From GCA-002790365 sp964486645 (GTDB lineage Bacteria; Bacteroidota; Ignavibacteria; Ignavibacteriales; Ignavibacteriaceae), in the NCBI GenBank assembly GCA_964486645.1, contig CAZAOG010000092.1:1-11945 (forward strand): 11,945 nucleotides of DNA, given 5' to 3'. The notes under the pieces are model-generated. The model saw only the letters and a list, made by a program, of their open reading frames with translations, had not been told where the DNA came from and did not search any database. Shown here piece after piece: positions 6,685 to 11,945 of the stretch. Each line of letters opens with the position of its first letter. Within the stretch, counting starts at the first letter, position 1. Position numbers and translations under genes: made by a program.

Positions 6685-7890
6685 ATGAAATTTGACCCCG
6701 CTAAAGCATTAAAAAATTATTTGGTTTTCGGTGAATACGGAGGTGTAAACCCTTCAATTACCGATTCTTCAACTTATACTTTTTTAGACCCTGAAAGAAT
6801 GGAAGAAATTTTTGAAAACGAAATTGAAGGATGTTTTTTATACTCCCGCCATTGGAATCCGATAAACAAGGAACTTTCCGAAGCGCTTGCAAGAATGGAA
6901 GACACGGAATCCGCTCAGGTAGTTGCTTCTGGTATGGCTGCAATTAGCTCAACCGTTTTACAATTGTGTAATACAGGCGATGAGATAATCTCAAGTCACA
7001 CTATTTACGGAGGTACTTATGCTTTTTTCAAAAATTATCTGCCCCGGCTTGGCATAAAGGTAAAATTTGTAAATACAAATGATTTGGAAGAAGTTGAAAA
7101 AGCGGTAAGCGAAAAAACAAAAATTATTTACTGCGAAAGCGTAAGCAATCCCTTGCTTGAGATTGCCAACATTCCGGAACTCGGCAAAATTTCCAAAAAG
7201 AATAACATTAAGTTAGTTATCGACAATACTTTCAGCCCCATGATAATCACCCCTTCTCATTTGGGAGCGGATATAGTTGTACACAGCTTAACAAAATTTA
7301 TAAACGGAACAAGTGATTGTGTTGCGGGCTGTATCTGTGCACCAAAAGAATTTATCGATTCGCTTACGGATGTTACCTGCGGAACAACAATGCTGCTGGG
7401 TCCCGTATTGGATAGTTTTCGTGCGGCAAGTATTTTAAAAAACATTCATTCTTTGCACATCAGAATTAAACAACACAGTCACAACGCACAATACCTTGCC
7501 GATAATTTTGAAAAGATCGGAATAAAAGTATATTACCCGGGATTAAAATCGCACAAGCAGCACAATCTTTTCATAGAATTAAAAAATCACGGTTTTGGCT
7601 ACGGCGGTATGATGGTTTTGGATATGGAAACACGCGAGAACGCACAAAAACTGATGGTTAAAATGCAGGAGGAAAAAGTGGGTTATATGGCTGTAAGTTT
7701 GGGTTATTTTAAAACTTTATTCAGTTCACCCGGACACAGCACGTCATCCGAGATTCCAAAAGAAGAGCAAATTAAAATCGGTATCAGCCCGGGATTGGTC
7801 AGAATGTCAATCGGTTTGGATAACGATATCGAAGACACTTTTAATTCAATAAAAAAATGTTTGGTTGAAATCGGTTGTTTGAAAACGTAA
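6685..7890 (+). CDS. PLP-dependent trans-sulfuration family enzyme (cystathionine/methionine gamma-lyase-like)
   Basis: A 401-aa fold-type I PLP enzyme of the Cys/Met metabolism family, close to the usual length. Visible parts are LYSRHWNP (52-59), which contributes to the neighbouring active site in the dimer; ASGMAAISS (81-89), which binds the PLP phosphate; Tyr108 in TIYGGTY, which stacks on the ring; Asp180 in VIDNTFSP; and Lys204 in VHSLTKF, the Schiff-base lysine. Members cleave or exchange C-S bonds at the gamma or beta carbon (cystathionine gamma-synthase or lyase, methionine gamma-lyase, O-acetylhomoserine sulfhydrylase). Gly110 occupies the position of the cysteine that marks classical methionine gamma-lyases, which weakens that assignment, and specificity cannot be fixed. 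The ATG has a good AAAGAGG Shine-Dalgarno site with 7-nt spacing. It is a single-gene unit between a structured upstream region and a likely terminator. It could in principle act as a C-S lyase on sulfoxide thioethers, but nothing in the sequence shows that. Confidence 0.9.
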   Translation: MKFDPAKALKNYLVFGEYGGVNPSITDSSTYTFLDPERMEEIFENEIEGCFLYSRHWNPINKELSEALARMEDTESAQVVASGMAAISSTVLQLCNTGDEIISSHTIYGGTYAFFKNYLPRLGIKVKFVNTNDLEEVEKAVSEKTKIIYCESVSNPLLEIANIPELGKISKKNNIKLVIDNTFSPMIITPSHLGADIVVHSLTKFINGTSDCVAGCICAPKEFIDSLTDVTCGTTMLLGPVLDSFRAASILKNIHSLHIRIKQHSHNAQYLADNFEKIGIKVYYPGLKSHKQHNLFIELKNHGFGYGGMMVLDMETRENAQKLMVKMQEEKVGYMAVSLGYFKTLFSSPGHSTSSEIPKEEQIKIGISPGLVRMSIGLDNDIEDTFNSIKKCLVEIGCLKT

Positions 7891-7905
7891 AAAGTTACAG
7901 CCGTT

Positions 7906-7946
7906 AAATACGCGGTATTCAATATTTAAATTTCCGCGTCTTTTAT
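7906..7946 (+). terminator. Probable intrinsic terminator of the PLP-enzyme gene
   Basis: ACGCGG (7910-7915) pairs with CCGCGT (7934-7939), and outer AAA/TTT pairs (7906-7908 with 7941-7943) extend the stem after one mismatch. The run CTTTTAT follows directly, 15-55 nt past the stop codon. The 18-nt AT-rich loop is longer than ideal. GC-rich arms in this AT-rich gap make chance less likely. Confidence 0.5.
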
Positions 7947-8057
7947 CTTACGTTTCGTACATCGGTGTGCGGGTCTTTATTTATTCGTTTATTGATTTTT
8001 TACTAACTTAGTTTTACATTAAATACACAATTAAAGATAATAAAATAAGCTATTAGC

Positions 8058-8642
8058 TTGGCTATAAATTCTAATTTAACAGATACCAAATTAATGCAGC
8101 GGGTTGCCAATTATGACTCGAAGGCACTCGAAATATTATACGACAGATATTCCCCTCTTCTTTATACGGTAATTAAAAAAATAGTCGGTGAAAAAGAATT
8201 AGCAGAAGAAATTTTGATTGAAGTTTTCGCAATTATCTGGCGTAAAATTGAACTGTATAAAACCCAAAAAGACAACCCTTATACCTGGTTGGTTTGCCTT
8301 ACAAGAAACAAAGCCGTTGACGTTGTAAGAAGAAACAAGGGACAGATAAAAAATATTCATTACACCGATGAATACGAAAACAGGTTTATAATCCCCAAGC
8401 TTTCGCAAAACATCGATTCTCTTGACTTGGAAACGGCTTTTTCAATTAGCGGTAACGTTGAAAACGCACTTAACAATTTAACCGATGCACAGCAGTACGT
8501 TCTTTATTTGGCATATTACGAAGGGTTAACTCAACAACAAATTTCCGAAAGGCTGAACATTCCTTTGCAAACGGTTGTTTCCAAAATTAAAATAGCATCT
8601 AATAATTTAAGAGAAAATCTTTTAAGCGAAGGAGAAGAATGA
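8058..8642 (+). CDS. ECF-type RNA polymerase sigma-70 family sigma factor (SigK-like)
   Basis: Directs RNA polymerase to a dedicated promoter set when released by its anti-sigma factor. The 194-aa protein has sigma region 2 at about 11-95 (ALEILYDRYSPLLY, then an AEEILIEVFAIIWRK helix and a TRNKAVDVVRR recognition segment) and region 4 at about 137-188, with LTDAQQYVLYLAYYEGLTQQ leading into the helix-turn-helix QQISERLNIPLQTVVSKI. No region 1 or 3 is present, as expected for the ECF class. The start is TTG at 8058: an in-frame stop lies at 8046, and starting at the next ATG (8094) would remove the LTDTKL residues that normally open region 2. There is no clear Shine-Dalgarno site, so translation may be weak. 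Its stop overlaps the anti-sigma start by 4 nt (ATGA), the classic arrangement of a co-regulated pair. The promoter could not be identified convincingly in the 111 nt between the upstream terminator and the gene. Confidence 0.92.
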   Translation: MAINSNLTDTKLMQRVANYDSKALEILYDRYSPLLYTVIKKIVGEKELAEEILIEVFAIIWRKIELYKTQKDNPYTWLVCLTRNKAVDVVRRNKGQIKNIHYTDEYENRFIIPKLSQNIDSLDLETAFSISGNVENALNNLTDAQQYVLYLAYYEGLTQQQISERLNIPLQTVVSKIKIASNNLRENLLSEGEE

Positions 8643-9856
8643 CAATCGAAGAAGATTATCGGGAATTGATTTATGCCTTTGCCTTCGGATGTTTGGACCT
8701 TGACGAATATTCTAAGTTTTTAGATTATCTAACAACCGACACCAATTTTAATTGGAACGAACTCGGCGAATATCAAAATCTTGCCGCACTGCTGCCCTCA
8801 ATACTTACAATTGAAAATCCGGATGCCGGCGTAAAAGCCAAAGTAGCCAAAAAACTTTATTCCTTCAAAGATGAAATAAGGGCAAAGAAGAAAAAACTTA
8901 CTATTGAGACCGCAGAAAATGTGTCTGATTTGAAAGAACCCGTTGTAAATATAGAACCGGAAAAACCCGAGCCTTCCATTGTTGAGCATAAAGAAGAAAT
9001 AGTAAAAGAGAATATCAAAATTGACAACGAAGAAGTTGAGGTGGTTGCGCCCGAAAGAAAAACCGAAGAAATTTTCAGACCTTCTCAGGCAACGCAGTTA
9101 AGAGGACGTGATATCAAATCGTTTTTGAATAAGATAAAGAAAACGGAAGAAAAGAGTTCCGCTCCTCAAAAGGAAGCATCGGAAGAAGAAAAAATTATTC
9201 TCCCCCGGGAAGAAATAAAATTAGAGGAAGAAAAACCTGCCGATAAAGAGAAAGTTGTTGTTGAAGAAAAGACAGAGAAGTCAAAGAAAAGTCCTTACGT
9301 TCCTTACAGAGAAAGAAGAGCCTATGCCGAATCGAAAAACAAAAATTATTCTCCGATAATTTTTCTTTTATTTATTTTAATGGCAGTCGGTTTTCTCTGG
9401 CTTTATTTTTCCACTTCATCTCAAACGTCTAAATTACAACAGGAAATTAATAAATTAACATATCAGATAAGCACTCTTTCCACTTCATTTAAAAAGAACA
9501 ACGACCTTCAGGAAATTTTAACGACAAAAAATGTTGTGGTTGTTAATCTTGTTCCTACAAGATTGGGAAACAAGGGCTACGGAAAACTCATTATCAGCTT
9601 CGATAAGAATAAAGGTTTTTTCCAAATGTTTAATATGCCCGAATTGGAAAAGAGCAAGTCTTACCAGCTTTGGGTAAATGTTTCAAGAAGTTATTTCTCA
9701 CTCGGAATTTTTCCGCCCAATGAAAATTCCGACTATTATCCGTTCAAACTCCCGCAGCTTTCGGGCAAACAGACAATTAGATTTTTAGTTTCGAAAGAAA
9801 CAAAATTAGGGGCGGAAAGACCCGGAAAATTAATTTACCTGAAAGGAAAACTTTAA
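8639..9856 (+). CDS. Membrane-anchored anti-sigma factor with RskA-like C-terminal domain
   Basis: Expected to hold the upstream sigma factor at the membrane until an envelope signal removes it. The 405-aa protein has an N-terminal anti-sigma domain (about 1-80; YAFAFGCLDLDEYSKF matches the YALGxLDxxE opening of RskA proteins), a very charged Glu/Lys-rich linker (about 81-235), one transmembrane helix (about 239-257), a short heptad coiled coil (Leu266, Ile270, Leu273, Ile277, Leu280), and an extracytoplasmic RskA-type beta domain (about 296-405) with YQLWVN (342-347), SLGIFPP and GAERPGKLIYLKG. The N-terminal domain lacks the HxxxCxxC zinc motif of ZAS-type anti-sigma factors, as in RskA. 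The roughly 150-residue linker is far longer than I would expect in ordinary RskA proteins of about 230-260 aa. The start overlaps the sigma gene stop, so the two are made in a fixed ratio. The assignment as sigma regulator rests on domain pattern and context. Confidence 0.87.
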   Translation: MTIEEDYRELIYAFAFGCLDLDEYSKFLDYLTTDTNFNWNELGEYQNLAALLPSILTIENPDAGVKAKVAKKLYSFKDEIRAKKKKLTIETAENVSDLKEPVVNIEPEKPEPSIVEHKEEIVKENIKIDNEEVEVVAPERKTEEIFRPSQATQLRGRDIKSFLNKIKKTEEKSSAPQKEASEEEKIILPREEIKLEEEKPADKEKVVVEEKTEKSKKSPYVPYRERRAYAESKNKNYSPIIFLLFILMAVGFLWLYFSTSSQTSKLQQEINKLTYQISTLSTSFKKNNDLQEILTTKNVVVVNLVPTRLGNKGYGKLIISFDKNKGFFQMFNMPELEKSKSYQLWVNVSRSYFSLGIFPPNENSDYYPFKLPQLSGKQTIRFLVSKETKLGAERPGKLIYLKGKL

Positions 9857-9862
9857 GTTTTC
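9846..9862. terminator. Weak AT-rich hairpin between convergent genes
   Basis: GAAAACTTTAAGTTTTC spans the anti-sigma stop codon and forms a 6-bp stem (GAAAAC/GTTTTC), extendable by a G-U and two A-U pairs. Only 12 nt separate the two convergent stop codons, and an AATTATTTTTTTG tract follows on the plus strand. It may act as a weak terminator for the plus-strand transcript; the low GC content makes this uncertain. Confidence 0.3.
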
Positions 9863-9868
9863 TTTCAA

Positions 9869-10378
9869 TTATTTTTTTGTATAATTATATAAAAAAAGAA
9901 ACGTTGCGGCTATCAGTAAAATAACCGTCCAGAAACTTAATGCCAAATTTTTTACTGCGGTAAAAAAAACAAGCAGATTAAATTCGCCCGAAAACAAAAT
10001 GTAAACAAAACCCGCAAGCCAAAATGCTATTGATAAAACAAGATTCTTCTTATTCGAAAGTTTATCCGTAAAAAGAACGAAAAATCCCGCTCCCAGAATA
10101 AACAAAAAAGAAGGCGTGATTAAATTGCCTGTTTGTTCAAAATCAAAATTACTTAAAATAAAAAGAACTAATCCAAGCAAAAAAATTACTGTTCCCGTAA
10201 ATAAAACAGCTCTTTTTTCATTACCGAATGAAATGAAAACCATGCTTATACCGAGTGTAAAACCGTAATAGCTCAATAATTCAAGCAAACTTGAATGTAC
10301 AAATCCTATAAGCCACAGCAATAAAATGAAAATAAAAAAAGAGGTTAAGTAGGTTATAATTTTAGAATAGGTATCCAC
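9869..10378 (-). CDS. Hypothetical polytopic inner-membrane protein
   Basis: I do not recognise this 169-aa protein. It is almost entirely hydrophobic, with about six predicted transmembrane helices (roughly 8-28, 31-50, 56-75, 86-104, 112-130 and 145-165) joined by short loops such as GNEKRA (52-57) and DKLSNKKN (104-111), and it ends in a basic NYTKK tail. No catalytic motif or conserved polar residue stands out within the helices. The start is GTG at 10378; an in-frame TAA just upstream excludes any earlier start and no other Met lies nearby, although no Shine-Dalgarno site is visible. It converges on the anti-sigma gene and is cut off from the gene to its right by the 10451-10486 terminator, so it is probably transcribed alone. 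Only its identity as a membrane protein is supported. Confidence 0.7.
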   Translation of the reverse strand: MDTYSKIITYLTSFFIFILLLWLIGFVHSSLLELLSYYGFTLGISMVFISFGNEKRAVLFTGTVIFLLGLVLFILSNFDFEQTGNLITPSFLFILGAGFFVLFTDKLSNKKNLVLSIAFWLAGFVYILFSGEFNLLVFFTAVKNLALSFWTVILLIAATFLFLYNYTKK

Positions 10379-10450
10379 GTTTTACAAATTATTATTTCAA
10401 AATATGAGTTAAAACAAACTAAATTAAAATCCTTTGATATTCAATAATAT

Positions 10451-10486
10451 AAAAAAAGAGTTATCACATAAGTGGTAACTCTTTTT
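10451..10486 (-). terminator. Intrinsic terminator of the cyclic 2,3-diphosphoglycerate synthetase-like gene
   Basis: Read on the minus strand, GAGTTACCAC and GTGATAACTC form a 10-bp stem with one C-A mismatch around a TTAT loop, followed by seven T residues, 22 nt beyond the stop codon. On the plus strand the mismatch becomes a G-U pair and five T residues follow, but no plus-strand gene ends here. This is the clearest terminator in the window. Confidence 0.85.
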
Positions 10487-10507
10487 AAATAAAGCATACT
10501 TATTCGG

Positions 10508-11827
10508 TTAAATAATTCCTTTTTCTTTTAAAACGGTTTCAACCGTTATCGGTCCTATTTCCTGCAAGTCGTATTTAACTCTTGTATGAGGTTTGTTGAT
10601 TTTGATATATCTTCCAAGATCAATCGGAGTGCCGATTACAACCGAATCACATTTTGTTTTATTAATTGTGGCTTCCAAGTCTTTCATCTGCGCACTGCCG
10701 TAACCCATTGCAGGAAGCAGAATCCCGATGTTGGGATATTTTTTATAGGTAGCCGTAATTGATTTTACCGTATAAGGACGAGGATCAACTATTTCCTTTG
10801 CGCCTAATTTTTCTGCTGCAACCGTACCCGCACCGTATTTCATTTCACCGTGGGTTAGGGTCGGTCCGTCTTCTACAACAAGCACTCTTTTTCCTCTTAT
10901 TAAATTCGGTTTCTCAACCATTACAGGGGATGCGCCTTCAATAATGGTTGCGTTCGGATTTACTTCCCGAATATTATCTATTACATCCAATATATCTTCC
11001 GCATCAGCCGAATCAATTTTGTTGATAATTGCCGCATCAGCCATTCTTAAAGACGTGTTGCCGGGATAGTAATACATTTCGTGTCCGGGTCTGTGCGGGT
11101 CAACAACGGTAAAAGTAACATCCGATTTGTAGAATGAAAAATCGTTATTTCCGCCGTCCCACAAAATAACATCCGCTTCTTTTTCGGCTTCTCTTAAAAT
11201 TGCTTCGTAATCAACACCGGCGTAAATAACTCCGCCTCTTGCAATATGCGGTTCGTATTCTTCAATTTCTTCGATAGTACATTTGTGTTTTTTAAGATCC
11301 GAATATTTTGCAAAGCGTTGAACTTTCTGTTTTACAAGATCGCCGTAAGGCATCGGGTGACGAATAGCAACTACCTTTTTACCTGCGGCAGTTAATACTT
11401 CAACAATTTTTCTGGATGTTTGTGATTTTCCGCATCCTGTTCTTACTGCAAGTACCGAAACAACCGGCTTGGTACTTTTAACCTGTGTTTCTTCTGCGCC
11501 GAGCAGCCTGAAAGATACCCCCGCAGCATTAACTATGGATGCTTTGGTCATCACATATTCAAATTGAACATCCGAATAAGAAAAGACTACTTCGTCAACT
11601 TTGAATTTTTTTATCAGTTTTTCAAGGTCTTTTTCTTCGTAAATTTTTATTCCTTTCGGGTAAAGTTTGCCCGCCAACTCTTTGGGATATACTCTTCCGT
11701 CAATGTTGGGAATTTGAGTAGCCGTGAAAGCTACAACGTTGTAGTCTTCGTTATCTCTGTAGAAAACATTAAAATTATGGAAATCACGTCCGGCGGCTCC
11801 CATAATAAGAATATTTTTTCGTGCCAT
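10508..11827 (-). CDS. Cyclic 2,3-diphosphoglycerate synthetase-like P-loop NTPase
   Basis: A 439-aa cytoplasmic protein resembling archaeal cyclic 2,3-diphosphoglycerate synthetase, which forms an intramolecular phosphoanhydride in 2,3-diphosphoglycerate using ATP; bacterial homologues are often annotated this way or as GTPases. The N-terminal part opens with a Rossmann-like ILIMGAAGRDFHNFN (6-20). The nucleotide-binding core has a P-loop-type AVRTGCGKSQTS (127-138, Lys134), an acidic strand VILWDGG (220-226, Asp224) and an NKID motif (269-272) like the G4 guanine-recognition motif. Conserved family-like segments include DPHRPGHEMYYYPGN (243-257), VEDGPTLTHGEM (318-329) and LPAMGYGSAQM (371-381). 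The P-loop departs from consensus in having Val128 where Gly or Ala is usual. The ATG at 11827 has a strong AAAGGAG site 8 nt upstream, a good promoter and its own terminator, so this is a monocistronic unit. Family membership is likely; the actual product in this organism is not demonstrated. Confidence 0.82.
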   Translation of the reverse strand: MARKNILIMGAAGRDFHNFNVFYRDNEDYNVVAFTATQIPNIDGRVYPKELAGKLYPKGIKIYEEKDLEKLIKKFKVDEVVFSYSDVQFEYVMTKASIVNAAGVSFRLLGAEETQVKSTKPVVSVLAVRTGCGKSQTSRKIVEVLTAAGKKVVAIRHPMPYGDLVKQKVQRFAKYSDLKKHKCTIEEIEEYEPHIARGGVIYAGVDYEAILREAEKEADVILWDGGNNDFSFYKSDVTFTVVDPHRPGHEMYYYPGNTSLRMADAAIINKIDSADAEDILDVIDNIREVNPNATIIEGASPVMVEKPNLIRGKRVLVVEDGPTLTHGEMKYGAGTVAAEKLGAKEIVDPRPYTVKSITATYKKYPNIGILLPAMGYGSAQMKDLEATINKTKCDSVVIGTPIDLGRYIKINKPHTRVKYDLQEIGPITVETVLKEKGII

Positions 11828-11858
11828 ATATCTAACTCCTTTATTTCGCGTTTATATA

Positions 11859-11886
11859 ATTATAAATTATTGTCTTGTGTATTCAA
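11859..11886 (-). promoter_or_regulatory. Sigma-70-like promoter of the cyclic 2,3-diphosphoglycerate synthetase-like gene
   Basis: On the minus strand TTGAAT (11886-11881) is followed after 16 nt by a perfect TATAAT (11864-11859). Initiation near 11852 would give a leader of about 25 nt containing the AAAGGAG site. The match is good, but the region is AT-rich and Bacteroidota often use a different consensus. The rest of 11828-11945 holds nothing else I can identify. Confidence 0.5.
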
Positions 11887-11945
11887 AAAATCAATCTTTA
11901 AAAATATGCTTTTTTTATGAGAAAATCTTTTTTACGGGATGAACA

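Noticed and set aside
7992..8016. Bacteroidota-type promoter for the sigma factor gene (TTG at 7992, TAGTTTTA at 8009)
   Set aside because: The 14-nt spacing is too short for the consensus and neither element matches fully.
11564..11920. 118-aa open frame on the plus strand opposite the diphosphoglycerate synthetase-like gene
   Set aside because: It is antisense to a clearly conserved coding region and has a Phe-rich, low-complexity composition typical of the complement of AT-rich coding DNA.

Overview
The window is AT-rich chromosomal DNA with uniform, dense gene content and short intergenic gaps. There are no rRNA or tRNA genes, transposases, phage genes or CRISPR arrays that I can see. 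The protein set (lipoprotein prolyl oligopeptidase, RskA-type anti-sigma factor, cysteine-type EgtB, bacterial homologue of cyclic 2,3-diphosphoglycerate synthetase) and the intergenic hairpin repeats suggest the Bacteroidota/Chlorobi group, perhaps Ignavibacteria. This placement is inference from gene content and base composition, not from a marker gene.

Layout. Positions 20-6128 carry six genes, all on the minus strand. In transcription order these are a small GNAT-type acetyltransferase, a lipoprotein prolyl oligopeptidase, msrA, a secreted alpha/beta hydrolase, egtB and egtD. The oligopeptidase, msrA and hydrolase genes are tightly packed (gaps of 2 and 18 nt). egtB and egtD overlap, and a 112-nt gap separates them from the hydrolase gene. 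Positions 6129-6684 are a 556-nt divergent intergenic region. It holds five degenerate hairpin repeats spaced about 53 nt apart, which switch orientation in the middle, and two inverted repeats with identical 6-bp arms. Positions 6685-7890 (plus strand) encode a PLP enzyme of the trans-sulfuration family, followed by a likely terminator. Positions 8058-9856 (plus) are an ECF sigma factor and its membrane-anchored anti-sigma factor, overlapping by 4 nt. A small polytopic membrane protein (9869-10378, minus) converges on this pair. A clear terminator at 10451-10486 ends the last gene (10508-11827, minus), a cyclic 2,3-diphosphoglycerate synthetase homologue with a good promoter and Shine-Dalgarno site.

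How the genes fit together. The left half has a thiol/redox theme: EgtD and EgtB make the ergothioneine precursors hercynine and hercynylcysteine sulfoxide, and MsrA repairs oxidised methionine. EgtB has the features of the class that uses cysteine directly, which agrees with the absence of egtA and egtC here. No egtE is present. The PLP enzyme 4.4 kb away is the only C-S lyase-type protein in the window, and its link to the pathway is speculation. The sigma/anti-sigma pair is probably an independent envelope-signalling module; its signal and regulon cannot be read from this sequence.

I see no obviously new multi-gene system. The items most worth a second look are the hairpin-repeat array, the anti-sigma factor's long charged linker, and the cyclic 2,3-diphosphoglycerate synthetase homologue.
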